This document shows, in pieces, positions 25,001 to 39,900 of a stretch of 64,000 nt of DNA (position 1 is the stretch's first letter; each line of letters starts with the position of its first letter). The stretch is from Aphis gossypii. Its lineage: Eukaryota; Arthropoda; Insecta; Hemiptera; Aphididae. The translations under genes and the position numbers were made by a program. The notes under the pieces are model-generated. The model worked only from the letters and a program-made list of their open reading frames with translations. It did no database searches and was not told where the DNA came from. The DNA is taken from positions 83,794,604-83,858,603 of the forward strand of contig NC_065531.1 in the NCBI RefSeq assembly GCF_020184175.1. Reading direction: 5' to 3'.

Positions 25001-26593
25001 AAGATGAAAATCGATAATATCGTGTACGTCTCGTTTGTATTTATTTGAAGGATTATAATATTAAAACACGAGGTTATCGTTTAATTTTAGGGATGATGAA
25101 GATGATGGGCCGGTTGTAAATGAAGTCGTAATCACCAAACTCGGCGACGATGATGACGGCAATGAAACGCTGCAGAACAAAGAAATCGCACAGATCGACG
25201 TTCGCTATGATGTACTCGATGGCCAACCGATGCTCAAATCCGACAAAGAGAAAGAATGTTGGGCTCTTTTCAAGAAAATGACGGCTAAAGGAGTGTCCGT
25301 CACTTTTGATACCGTATTGAGGTTCGGTTTGTGCCGAATATTATTCGAAAGTATATTATAATACACATAGTATAATATAGTATATCACTCGTTGCTGTGC
25401 TGTTTTATACAATATATATACTTTGCAGCTATAAGTACATTCAGCATTGGCGCAACTATATATGAGGAACGGAAATAGGGAGTGTTCAATATTTAGCACT
25501 TTCAAACTTTCGGTATCATATTTTTAATCAATCCATAAAAAACATAGCAGAAATTTTAATATTGAGCTAGAAAAAAATTGTTTAACTCACACGTCATAAC
25601 TTTGAGTTATTAGAAACACAATTACTTAATGATAATGTTAATTTCGATTTATAAAAATTGATTCAAGCAGTTTCCATATAAATTATGCCTGTAGCATCCA
25701 TCTGCTACGTGTGAACAATTCTTTTTGACCATGTAAAGAGTAAAATAGGGGATTCTAACAATAGCATGTAACAAAATTGGTTTTCAAGTCTATAATATTT
25801 TTTTTATGCATAAAAAGACACCTTGCCAATACAATACATTTATGATCAAAGCATTCTTAGCACGTTTGATTAAAACAATAGAAAAATTAATGTATGTTAA
25901 CATTTTTTAATAAATATGAGTATGAGTAATATCTTTGATTATATTTTATTATTAATTTGATTTAGGTATCTTATAAGTTAGTTGTTTTTTGGGGAGGGAA
26001 ATATTTTTCGTATTACACCCAATAAATTATCCTAAGACGTTCTTTAGTTGTGCCAGGCACCCTGTACCATAGGGTGCACAATGCACATATTGAAATTGAA
26101 TTATAAATTAACAAGGTCACTTAAACCCTATACAATTTTAACGAAAACTTAACAATTTTATAATAATTTTTTTAAAAAATTAATGTATTTATTATTTTAA
26201 GATATTTATTAATAATAAACAAGATTAAATTGATTTTCTCGTTAGTCATTGAAATATTATTTATGGCTTCATTAAATTTTCGTTTGTTGGAAAATAATCA
26301 TTTACGAGTACAATATATAGCAGAATTAATATTATGATGTTACCTATAATATATAATGAGTAATGACCATGTTTAATTTACAATTTTTTAATGTGCACAT
26401 AGCCGCAAGTCATATAATAGATTATAGGAAGGAGTGCCAATAGGCTTGCTTATTTTACTCATATACCTACATTTATATCATAGAATCTCTGTGATTGTGT
26501 TTAATGAACTTTGTTATCGGTGTGTGTTTCAGAGGAATGTTAACACCGACTGAATATAGACTGAGAAAAAACGAACTCCTGTTATTTGGATAG
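22082..26593 (+). CDS. unrecognised 444-aa basic/serine-rich protein, four exons
   Basis: Exons 22082-22982, 23733-23874, 25091-25321 and 26533-26593 join in phase (1, 2, 2) to give 444 aa. ATG 22082 has an in-frame TAG at 22058-22060, and an acceptor-like TTTTAG just upstream suggests a spliced leader exon elsewhere. Residues 1-100 are Lys/Asn-rich. A segment FAQRIKQAWIDREQSK, then CINIYLARN (about 97-121), is followed by an acidic patch and AAARRVRFYK. The third and fourth exons are richer in G+C and look strongly constrained: an acidic DDEDDGP start, ECWALFKKMTAKGVSVTFD, and the end GMLTPTEYRLRKNELLLFG. No membrane segment or signal peptide. I cannot name the family; the C-terminus reads like a conserved arthropod domain. 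An intronic hAT-like relic lies at 25444-26058. Confidence 0.85.
25444..26058. mobile_element. possible hAT-like relic in intron 3 of the unknown gene
   Basis: The left end CATTGGCGCAACTATATA and the right end TTTAGTTGTGCCAGG are approximate inverted repeats (about 12 of 14 bases around GGCGCAACTA). No target duplication is evident and the interior is non-coding. Confidence 0.35.
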
Positions 26594-27901
26594 AGATATA
26601 CAATATGCATACATTTTACGTATCACCTATCTAGTACCTACTTATTTAATATTATATTGATATCGTTAAATGCCATTGCAATCATCGCCAACAACGAAGT
26701 TCCTATACATATATTATATAATATTATTAGCTTTGATACACCGATTTACGTCGTCGTTGTATAGGCTTAATTAAACTATTATAATAAAAATATAATAACA
26801 ATATTCATGTATAAAAGCTAGGTATAGAGCCTGTTTTACGGAGGAAAAAGAAAATGAAAAACGTCATAGTGAATTTAATATTATTATAATATTGAACGAC
26901 TGTTCGGGTTATTTTATAACATTGTTAAATATTGTTTTATGTTGTTATTGGCCCTATGAATATACCAAATATTATAGTAATATTTGTTTAATCGTCCCAG
27001 GAAACACATAAGGCAAAGTATAATAGAAAAAAAATGTAATAAGACGCTTATACAAGCGACCATAAGTACTACGCCCGCTGATCAACATTAATAAGCAAGC
27101 ACCATCGCGGAGACACTCAAATTATATTTCTATGTACTTATGCATGCCTGTTATTACAAATTAAACTTAAATTCGCGTATTATTATATCTTAATATATTA
27201 TACTATAAAGTTGTATGTCAGCCATAAACACATATTTATATAGATATCTACTTAAACTGCATAGTGATGATGATGTTAATAATAATAATGGTAGCGTTTG
27301 CCTTACCTATACTACCTGTACTCATAATATACAATTACTACGGCGGTACACCATGCAGGTTTTCGATACATAAAACGATCGGAGTGATGGTGGGAGAGCA
27401 GTGAAAATAACGAATACGTAGTCCGATGACGGTCTGGCGGTCGCAGAACGATACCGACAGAAGTGGCAGAACCGTACGGACGGAAAGTCGAACGACAGAT
27501 TGACGAGTTCAATCGCGCTCGCGTGTGTGTGTAATAGAATTAATAATAATATTAATAAAATATTAACACATTTATATTATATTATATTATATTAATTTTA
27601 TCTCTTTTGTGTTTGTCGTTTATTGCATGGATACGTGTTTAAGTGTTATTTAATAATAATAATAATATATATTTTTTACTGAAAAAAATCCGTTTATCGA
27701 TCTTCTCGTTTTAGTGATATTTCTCTGGTAATCTATTCACACATTATTGGTTGTCACAGAACTGCATAACTTGGTTACACAATAATTAAATGATATGTGA
27801 TTATAATATTAATAATAATAATTGTAATAATATGTGACGATGAGTGTCCGTGGTGTTTGACGGATACGCGATCTACGTGAGGATTTACGCTATTTAAAAT
27901 T
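26594..27901. other. spacer between the unknown gene and bestrophin
   Basis: No coding exon. An AATAAA at 26783-26788 is a plausible poly(A) signal for the upstream gene. The right half contains a G+C-rich block (27300-27540), taken as the bestrophin promoter or leader. Confidence 0.5.
27300..27540 (+). promoter_or_regulatory. G+C-rich block, candidate bestrophin promoter/5' leader
   Basis: A CpG-rich 240-base block (GGTCTGGCGGTCGCAG, CGTACGGACGG, TCGCGCTCGCGTG) stands out sharply. It lies 0.4-0.6 kb before the bestrophin start codon. Open frames on both strands here reflect composition. Promoter plus 5' untranslated sequence is the likely identity. Confidence 0.4.
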
Positions 27902-30900
27902 ATGACCGTTTCGTACTCGCGTCTCGTAGCTAACGGAAGTAGTTTTGGATGTTTTGGCAGTATACTTTGCAAGTGAGTAGAAACTAGAAAGTCTTGTGGT
28001 ATATCAAACCCATTTTTTTACCTATGAAATACATCAACACTTGGGACGTATTTTGATAATATTATTATACTCTATTATAGTTTCATAGAAGTTGTATGAG
28101 TAATATAATTTATTTATCCCCGAAAATGGGATATTTCTCATGTATGTAGATCAATCTATATAACTTCTATGCAACTTTTAATTATATAGTATCAACAAAC
28201 AATAATTATTTTATGATTAATGTAGGTACAGTGTGTTTACCAATTTAAGGAATACTGAATTTCTCGGCCGGATTATATTGAAATAAATCGATTATTTTAC
28301 AACTGTCGGTATATAAATACTCATTTATAGATACATTTTTTTTTTATATACAGCAACACTTACTTTGAGTTATATTGAAATTTTGTATTCGGGTGGCCTA
28401 TTTTTTTAAAGTAATTTTTATGAATCACCTAAGGTTCTAAATTCAAAATTGACTGAATACTTAAGAACCTTTTTGAATATTTTTACGTAGGTATTTTTGT
28501 TTAATAAATAATTTTATACCCATATTATGTTAGTCTTGTTTGTAACACTTATATATATATATATATAAAATACATAAAAATATTCAAAAAGTAACCAATA
28601 ATAAATAATTATAAATGGTTTTATGCATTTTTAAGAATAGTAAAAAAATGTATTATTTATTAAGATTGAAATGGTTTTTACTCAGTCAAATTTGAATTTA
28701 GAACCATATTTGATTCATCAAAATTGCTTTAAAAAAAAAAAATAGACCTAAAATAAAAGTGATGCAATTAAAAAAAACATTTTTACTGCGCATGCGTAGA
28801 CTGAAATGAAAATTTTTTTGAAATGTATCTATAAATGTGTATTTATATACCACCGGTTTGTAAAAAGTCGATTTATTTCAATATAATCCGGCCGAAAAAT
28901 TCAGTTTTCCCTAAATTAGTGAATACACTGTATACGATTGTGCTTTTAATTAGGTGTAAGGTGTACCTATCTAATCTTCAAACGAGCTATGTTAAACAAT
29001 ATTTTTAAGACATTAATTTTCTTTTTAAACATACGAGTAGTGAGAACTTATTTGTTTGTAAATTTATAGTTAGATACTTAATCGTTTTATTTAATATTTT
29101 AAAATTCAAATCAATAATCTTGGTTTGCCTAACCTAACCTGTGGGGGGGGGGGGCGTCAGGCGAGAATCTGAAGGGGGGACTAAGGGGCAGCCTACCCCT
29201 TCGGCCATATTTTAAGTTATATAAAATAAAATTACTATAAAAATATTATGGTTGTTTGTAAATTACAATACGTAATCCCTCATTTGTGATTTCTAGATCC
29301 GCTCCTGGGGGAGGATCTATAATTACTGAATTATTTTTTGAAAATACTAAATATTAAAATATATAAAAGTTATAGTTAGGCACACTTAATTTGTTGTTGA
29401 TGTCTAAAATAAATTTATTGACTACTTAGCAGTGCTAGGTAGTAAGAATTATTTTTCATTATTTTTAATAAAATATCCATTATAACTACCATATAGGTTA
29501 ATATGTACCTATAAAATATATTATTGTGAAATAACGATATTATTTACTTCTAGTATAGCAGTATTATTTCGTTTTGGATAATTTAAAAGTAATTAATAGG
29601 TAAAATAGGTACATATTATAATATTCAGTAATTACTTATTACATCTTCGTGTTTAATATGTTGTCGATGGAAAATACTAATAATACAATTAATTTGCTTT
29701 AAATATTTTGAAGTTTATAATAATCAATAATCAATCATAATAATCGGAATTCGTGATTTTATAAACACTATTATACAATATACCATATAATTAATAAAGT
29801 ATTCGTGGAGTAGGTATCCATAATGAAACTGGTTTGTTAGCCTAGCCCTTCGGCGATAATTTTGCGGATCGATCAAAATTTATATAGGTTACGTGAACTT
29901 CGGTGATATTAAATGACTAAATAAGTTAAAAAAACTTCATTAATTCTAGTTAAATTTTGAGGTCATGTTTTAATTTTTAAATTTTAAAATTATTTACTAA
30001 TGCTTAATTAGTAATTACTAATTAGGATTGAAAATTGTACCTATAAATTTTACTCGAGTAATGAAATATGATGTGCTGAAAATACCGTTTTTTTTTTTGA
30101 TATACAATTATCGATGTGTTATATTCTAAAAATATTTATCAGAATATTAGATGGTTCTTAAATTTAAAGTTACATATATTATATCCATTATAAGTATTAA
30201 AAAAACATTTTTACGATTTTATTATCTTGCTAAATAATTGATTGTTTGTTATATTATATTATTAAGAAACTGCAGTATGGATATAAAATATATACTTATA
30301 TGTTACCTATCATAGACCATAAACCATGGTAACGTAATATATAAACTATAATATCTATATTAATCTATAGTAAATACTTATCTATGTATATATGTATAAA
30401 TAATTCTATAAAAATTCAACGTATTTGAATTGTAAAGATGTAAGTTTTTAAATAGATACTAGACATAATTTTTTTTATTTCCGATACTTCAGTGTTAAAT
30501 TTTTTAATAAATTATATAATAGCGCAACAATAAATGGTAGTACTATACATACCCATATGTCTTAAAAAAATCACTCCGTTTTGATGAACCATAATATTAT
30601 GATACATTTTTAAAATGTTCATTATAAAATTAAGTAATACATTGACAATAAATATTTTGAACAGTATAATTATCATTACTTTTTAATTATACCACGGCAT
30701 GGTAATTACTTCCAAGGTTCTACCTCCAATAACTTTTTATATTTTTATTATAATAAAAGGTCATGGAAGACGAAGGGGCATTTTTATTCTTGGTCACTCG
30801 GTTTTTTACCATCTTCGAACAAAACAAAAAAAAAATATATTCTTCAGTGACTTTTTAATGCATATAATTATATATTGTTTTCATTACAAAGAATCGTTGT

Positions 30901-33900
30901 ATTATTCAAGTGTAACAAATATATAATATAATATATCTCCGTTAATGATCTAACGATAGATCCTTATCGTTATTACAGCACATTTTAGTTGAGTTTTGTT
31001 GAGATGTATTATTTGTATATCTAATGTATAATATGTTAGATGCAAGCTTGTCCTCGTATATACTCTGCCATAGTGCCATTGTAATATACATTATTTCGCG
31101 ACGATATTTTATCGAAATGTTTGAATTATAGCGACTTTTCGCACAAAGTAATTCTTAATTGTAATAATTATTATTATTATCAGTATTAAATACATCAAGG
31201 TCAAATTAGGAAAAAGGTTTAGTTCTTACATGTAGCGACTACAGCGGTAGTAGTTTATATCTCATTGTTATTTAAATCGAATACCTATCTAAAACGCGTA
31301 TACATTTTTATACCTATATCACTATTATTATAAAATTTTATCATTTTAATAATAATTATAACTTTGTCATTTTTTTAACTACTGATTAATGTAAACGCAT
31401 ACCGATCTATACATATATACCATATAGGTACGTACAGATATTTGATACGCATTATTGCGATCGGAAATCGACTTGGAGTTAAATTTCTAGACACGTGCGC
31501 CCAAATATGTATGAACTACGCCCTTTTCGAAGCTTTTGTACGTTCTGTTTGAAAACACAATGCTGTTATTGTTGAACGTGATTTACTGTTGATTTTTTTT
31601 CCTCTTTACTCGACGAAACACGTGAGTTTGTGTCTTATGACCTACTGAAGTGTTATTAGATAAATAGACAAACAAAGTGTGTAATTAAAAAAAATAAAGC
31701 CTTCTACTATTACCTGTGCGTTTTAGAAATATTTGAGTCGTAAGTAATATATGTCATATTGTCCTATAAATTATTTATATTTTGTAAATTTAAATACTAT
31801 ATTTTACCATCGACAAAATATAACTATATTATATATTATAATGATATATTTTTTGACATGATATGATTTTGAAAAAATTAAAAAAAATCACGATGAAATA
31901 AAGATAAGCAAATTATTAATTAACAAAATTCTTTGCAGGTATTATAGGTTTCTAAAATTCTTTGAACACGCGAGAAAATAGAGAAAATAGTGGAATTGTA
32001 CAATTATAGTACTGCAGCATTTTATAGCCTACAGAAGGTTTCAATTTTGAGAAATCGTCGGTATTTCCAAAAATAATTTAATAACAAGCAATGTTGAAAT
32101 CTGTTTTAAATTATTTCTCACAAAATATATTTTTTTGCATAAAAATTGTTTCAAAAATTTTAACTTTAATCGCAAACATTTAGGTATACAAGCAGCTATT
32201 ATTTATTAGTACCAGCTATCTAAGTTCCTAACATAGCAACATGCAGATTGCAGGGTTCGTCGTTTCAAGTTTCTTTATGGATTACAAAATAGGTAAATTA
32301 ATTTGTCCGCGTGTGCCAACTGTATGTAATCAGAGCTGTTCGCAAAATATATGTATATTCTCATAATATTATTTTACGATTATCTTGATAACACCGTTGT
32401 TATAATATACCACCATACCAGGTAGGTGTCTATAAGTTTATTATACATGTTTCTGTACTCCATCACGAACCTACAGCCAATGGAATGTATATTATATGTA
32501 TATTATATGTACATATATAAAGTATATGTGCGCGTGTAATGCACCTATATATATTCGGATAAGTACCATCTACATGTACTCCTATGGTCCTATAATAGAT
32601 GTTGTATTGTAAACAAATCTTGTAAATACTACTAGGCTGTAGGTATTTATTTGTTTTTTTATTTTAAATTCGAATCTAACGATCGATAATCAATTGATTC
32701 GATTACATCTACGATAACCTAACCTGTTTATTTGCACGATGTTTATCAAACTGACTATCTGAGCGACCAAGGCGTTAGGTTAGGAATGTATCTATCTACG
32801 TATTGTACCTATTAAAATAGTTAAAAATATCGATAGTGGTATTATTGAATAGAGGTGTGATTAAATTTAAAATTTATTTTTAAAATTTTTAAAAATCAGT
32901 AAATGCGAAGAAAAAATAAAATTCATCTAAAAATGAGATATGTATAAAAATGAAAAAATGCAAAATAAATCAAAATTGAATTTATTATCTATTACATAAA
33001 AAATTTCTGTAGAGAAAGCTAAGTTTCACGATAAGTTAAAAACCAATGCATTATGTATTATATTATAGTATAACACAATATATTAAGGAAATATTGAGAA
33101 GAAAAATGATCGAAACTATATACAATAATTATATTGCTGATATTCTGACATATTAGTATAAAAAAATCGATAACATCCCATATCATGTTTATCTTGATAT
33201 TTGCATGCATATACCAAGTAAAGCTAGTTAAAGTATAAACTATAATGTAAAACACACTTTACTAACAAAAAAAAATGTGAACATTTATATTTTGTTTAAG
33301 AAAAAAATATTTAACAAATCAATAAATTATGTAGTTTTATAATATACTTATAAAAATGTATCCAGGTAATTTTATTTTAGGTATTACTTGTTTTATATGG
33401 TGACATATTTTTGGTGAAATTTCGGGCCAAAACATATCGTCCGATCTAATTTATTTTATTTTTGCAGTTTAGATATACATATTTTGATAGTTATTAGAAA
33501 AATACTAATATATTAGGCTATTTTTTTAAGGCGGGGTGTCCAGACATAGATGACTCCTTCTCATAAAATACGTCACTGGTTTTATATATATATGTAACTA
33601 TATGAACATTAAAATGTGCTTAAAATAAAATTTGTATAATATAATTATTAATTATATTGTATAACTGCGTATGCTTTATACTACAGTATTATACACTCAA
33701 CGATGTGTTAAAAAATCACTGTAGCACACCGTAAAAATATACTATTCCAGACAAGGTAGGAATAAAATATAATTTTACAATTTTAATACAATTAATTTCA
33801 TAGTCATATTATTTTTTTAGACAACGTTATAGGTACGTTATTATTATTTTTTTACATCAAATTTTCTTTTTATTTTTTTTAAAAAAAAAAAATTTATTTT

Positions 33901-36900
33901 TTTACCAAACTCTGTACACAACATAGTGTAATATGTAGTATAATATACTATCCAGGGTGATTTATCATATATACTCACCCCCTTCCCAATGTTTTCATTT
34001 AATAGTGAATTAAATCAAATTCAGATTTTTTAAAGACATTTAAAGACCAAATTTTCAATTTCTTGAGATGATTTATTTCTACTAAGGCTACTTAATACTT
34101 ATAAGTTCTGTAGCAATTCGAACTTCTTTTTCCAAATGAGTACTCTTTTTTTATTATAAGTTGTTTAGTGGATAATTTTATTTAATGATTACCTACCTAC
34201 TTACCTATTTAATCTGTTCTCTTTTGAAAAATAGAAGTTTATATCACCACAGAAAATTATAGTATCTATTGGTATAAAATACCTCAGACATTTGAAAATA
34301 CGGCCTTTAAGTATATACGAAATTATTAAAATTAAGATTTGAAATGTAATTGCTTTACTGGAGTAAAAAGAGACGTACTCACATGATTTAACTGTACATA
34401 ATACAGTATATAATGTTATGATATAATCATTAATTATCTCTTTCGTATATATTTAGTTTTATATTCTTTTGCTTCTAGGATATTTTATTCTCGTGTCTCC
34501 CAGCTATATATAGTTAGGCAATTGTGTAAATCTTTTTATAATTAATGCATTATTTATCGTTACTTTAATGCCACTAGTAACTAGAATTTGTATGACTTAA
34601 AATCTCCGTTAGACATAAAGGCTGTTATAATGATTATCACTTAATAATTATTAACTATCTAGTTTGCTAATCTACACGCTTATAGAAGGCAGACATATAC
34701 TGTCTTGGAGGAAGTAAAAGGATAACACGAATTATAAAGAAATCCAGGTAATCTGCATCTTCTAGCAGCATACGTGTAGGTATACATTTTTGTGATATAA
34801 TTTACCGCAACGAAGTGGTTAAGCGTCACGTAAAAATATTATAACGCAGAAAAGTCCAATATAAATAAATATTATGAAATACGACATATTATAACATAAT
34901 ATACGAGTATATTAAATTATTAACAATTTTAATAAATATTTGAATTCAACCGGTGCAATAATGTTGTCGGAGTGTCGAGTGATTCCAAAAGATGTAGGTT
35001 TTTATTTCTCATCATATTATATGTTTATTATTATAACTTATAATTCATAAGTAGTTATTGTATACATCCCGTTATACGTAAGTCGTTTCGACTTGGTTTC
35101 ATCTTATTGATTCGGTTTTTTTTATCGAAATCGTCTCGATCGGTGTGTAAATTGAACGGAGTGTAATCAAAACTTTACACTGCAGACCAGGAAATCTGAA
35201 TCCACAGCTGGAAGACTCGCGACCAGGTGAGATAAATAGCCTAGTTCACGTCTGAACGTACCGTAGTGCTTGACTGCAGAGGGCGGTGTCCGATAGACCG
35301 GTTATATTGTATTATTATTTATTATATATTGTATTGGTATAGGATATTATGACCGGTTCTATTTCCAGTATTAAATCGTATCTATAAAATGCGGTTATCC
35401 TTTGTAGAATGCACTTTGTTGACCATGCACGCCCGTTCCGAGGCCGATACACCGTAAAATCATTGTGTATATAATATTTGTGTGATAATAATATTATTAT
35501 TTAAGTTATCGCATAATGTATTTCTTCGTTATGATATGACAATAATAGTATTTATGCAAATCGTTATTCCCGTAAAACGCGGAACTCGAAACGAGGTACC
35601 ACATTAACATATATTATATTAAATTTGAAATTCAAGTTTTCATATGGATCACACCTATACAAAACATAATAAAAATAATATTATGGTGAATATTTTCGAG
35701 TTTTTCGGGGGAATAATATGGTGAGATTGAGGATATAATATTATTGATATTAGTTATGAAGGATCATGACAACCGATAGTAGCTACTAGCTAGTAAATAT
35801 TTAATATTAGATACTTATAGACACTAGTTATAGTATGAATTTATAATATTGAATAAAATTCAAAAACAAAAACATCACCGGCTATAGATTATAAGTAGGG
35901 TAGTTATTTAGATAGGTATATGTGTATAAGTGTATTATTTTATATTATTTTATTATTTCTACAAAACAGATTCTAACTAGATATTCTATAACTAAAAACA
36001 TTTATTATTAAAAAAAAAATTCGTAAATTTATAAAATACGTGAGTCATAATACACAGAAAATGTATTAACCTAATTCGTATAATCGACCTCAATGCCTTG
36101 TACACCTAATCACCTAATATGTTTTAGTATTACAGTGATATTTACAGATAATTATATAGATTACAGTCAATTTAATTTACATAGTCAAGTTATATTTAGT
36201 GCTACTGAAGATTTCGTCAGTAATTAAGTAGGTGTAACACACAATATAGTCAATGTTTTAGATTCGCTAAAATGATTTTACGATACCGTAAATCATCTAA
36301 ACTGGTTAACCTTGCTTATAAATATTGTATTTATTTAGTTACAGTGCGTAGACCCGAAGAAAGTAAAAATAAAAAAAAAGTACGCTGGATAAAAAAGGCC
36401 ATATAACATTATTGCGTACCTATAACATTACATACACTTTTGTAAGAGACATTATGATAACAATCGATATACCTAGTTAACTTGAAGTTACATAATAACA
36501 TGTAACTTATTATTATTTTAAAACTTCAGCTGTGTGGTTATTAGCCAATTTTACAATTTTAATTATTTATATATTATAATAATATAATTTCATACTGTAG
36601 GTATATAGCTTTTAAACAATTAGAACTGTTTATTAATAAACACTATACTCATTATATTTAATTATTCCAAAATTCCACTTCTATCGAGGTATTTCTTAAA
36701 ATAAAAAATATATCAACAAATACAAATACCGTTTCAAAATAATCGCATGGGTGTATTTTTTAATAATATTGGTTTTAGGATTCGGTGTAATATATTTATG
36801 CAACTATATATAATATATTTATATGATTATAGAAACCATGCTAAAATTCGAGTAACTATGTAAGTGAAATTATTGTTTTCTACATTATTTTGTTTAAAAT

Positions 36901-39900
36901 GTATAATTATATACAGATTTCTATAGTTCTATTTACTGCTGTGTCATAATAATTTGTATTATATTGTAAAAGTCAGTAAAACAGTAAAAAAATTAAAATT
37001 TGGATGCAAAAATAAAGTATTATAAATTATATTAGTATTCTTCGTTTAATGAACTCACTTGTTGAATTTTTAGATTTTGTACGGAGCAATGAATGTATTA
37101 ACTTTACAAGGATGTGTGGGTTTTTTCTGTCTGTCATTACATTGTAGGACTGTAAAAATGCTTTGATTTTGAACTTTAAAAGATTGGTTTCTGGTAGAAA
37201 TTTGCAGATATAGTTGGTACTTCGGGGGTTAAAAATTTCAAGAGTAAATTTCTTGTATTTTTTTTAAATCTCGAAAAAAAATTAAGTTAACATTATAATT
37301 TCTAGGTTAGACTTGGTTTTGACAAAAATGATTTTTTTATATTCAAAAAATAATAACCGCAGAGACTTGAAATCGTTACTAGGTATTAACATATTTATAT
37401 AATATTTTGATATAATATTAAATATTATACTACGAGTTAAATGTGATAACATTTTTAAATTAATTTAACTCTTTTGAGTTATTTATAGACAAATAAAATT
37501 TTCTATTTTCTTAATTTTTTTTCATAAATAACGACAAAAAATTGATGAGCGGGTAATAATGTTGAAAGTTTAATACAAGGTTCCTAAAAAGTTGTTTATA
37601 TCCCAATTAAAAAATATTGACAATTAATAGTTGTGATATATTTTTATAAACGTTTAAAGTCAAAATTTCAAAAATGTTTACATTATTTTATGGTTGGAAA
37701 TTAATAAAAATTGTTTTATGGATACTAAAGATTTGAAAATTGAACACAAGTTTCTTTTTATATTTTGAACAATATTATGTATTTTAAACAATGAATGACG
37801 GTGTTATTTATTTTTCTATAAATCAAAAACATATTTTATGGAGACTTAAACCTTTTATATAAATTATATTATACACAACGATATTTTGATTTGTTTTAAG
37901 ATATTAGTATATTACTTTACTATTTATATTATGGCTTAACCTAATTTATTTTTGCTGTGGAATTATAAAAGTAAATACGATATGGTATAATATATACATT
38001 AATATATTATTATAATAATTAAATACTAATAATATAATAAAATAAATATTTTTGGAAAAAGTATATCAAAAAAACATAATATTATCATGAAATATGCTTT
38101 AATTATAGTGATATAGGCGTAGACCGTCTACGCTTAGAATCATTTTTCGTATACAATTATATATCATTGAATTCAAATTTAACACATTCATAACAGTATT
38201 CTCTTAGACACCCAATGTTTAGTAGAGTAGGTACTAGAAAGGTAGCCACTTCCTTACTTTTTTTTTATTGAAGTACTATTTATAAAAATAATCTGACCAC
38301 AATTGATGTGAATACTATTAAGTACAATCATTAACTATTATATTTTAATTTCAATACACCTCGTTAGGTATTAAAATATATATTATTTAATTGAATACCT
38401 ATATAATTTTTAAGTACTTTAATACCTATAATTATTTGGTTACTTCAATATTTTTATATATAAGATATAACTATTTATATATTGTATATATTATATAATA
38501 GTATACACCATTTACAATATTGAGTACAAGTAGTGCAACAAAATATAAAATGTCAAAATTTCAAAAGTTAACAAATGTATTTAAATTATTAAAAATAGAA
38601 ATACAGAACATATAATATGGTAATTGGATGCTACAGTGCTAGTGAGGTTCTAGTGTTAGCAATTGAAAATCCAAAAAAAAAAAAAAGAATTAAACATATT
38701 TTACGGTAATTCAAGTGTTTGATTATTTATAAAAATATATTATGACTTTGACTAAAGAAATATTAATTATAGTAACCATAATAATTAGTATAAAGATTGA
38801 AATAAATACAATAAAAATATATCATATTATTATATTTATGAATAAAAATATTATCACTGAACTCCACGGTCAGATCTGATAAGCGTTTATGTATCTAGTA
38901 GAAAAGTTCCAATTTCTATTTACAAAATAATCAACAATTTAAATTATTTGTTGAAGCATATATTTTAAATTATTTACCTATAATGATAATTGATTATTTT
39001 TTTAATCATACTCATACATATATGCATATACATATTATATATGTGCAATTTATAAATATTAATAATTTCTAAACATATTTAATAGTTCATTTTTATTTTT
39101 ATAATTGATGATAAATAATTATTAAAATGTTTCTAGATGGCGAGGAAGTGTCTACAAGCTTGTATGGAGGGAATTAGCAGCCTATTTAATGGTTTATTTT
39201 GCTTTAAATTTAGCATACAGGTTTGCATTCACCGAAGCCCAGCAAAAGTATGTTACAACATTAAAATAAACAGTATATTAAACGGTATTTTAAGGCAAGC
39301 ATTTGGATTGTTGGTGATTTCTGTTTGATACACGTACTTACAATTTTATATAAGACGGATATTTATAAGCAATTAGAAAATAAAGTGCTTAAATAGATAC
39401 TTATATAAGATATTGATGATATGCTACTTAATACCTAAATAAATGTATGATTATACAAAGAATTCTTTGTACTAGTATATTATTAATCTAATAAGTTTAT
39501 AATCACCAACATTCCAAACCGTTGGAACTATTCTACGAATCAATTATTGTATTTAGAATCCACTATAAGGCGATAGAAATTTTAAACTGATGAATTTGTA
39601 TTGTTTTTCAGATTATTTATAAAAATCCGGTGTTACTTAGCTGGTCATTCTGCGAGTGTCCCGTTAACATTTGCTATGAGCTTCTATGTCGGTTTGGTGG
39701 TAAAACGATGGTGGGAACAGTATAGGTTATTACCTTGGCCCGACACGTTAGCTCTTTTTGCAAGTGCGGCGATACCGGGGACGACAGTAAGTACCTATTT
39801 AATGTAATCACTAATCAAATATAATATATGAAAACACAAATTATATATCAATGAACCATGTATCTTACACCACAATAGTCTATAAGATAAACTTAGTATT

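Noticed and set aside
30699..30926. 75-aa + strand open frame in bestrophin intron 1
   Set aside because: No family resemblance, AT-driven C-terminal half, no splice phase fitting the bestrophin exons.
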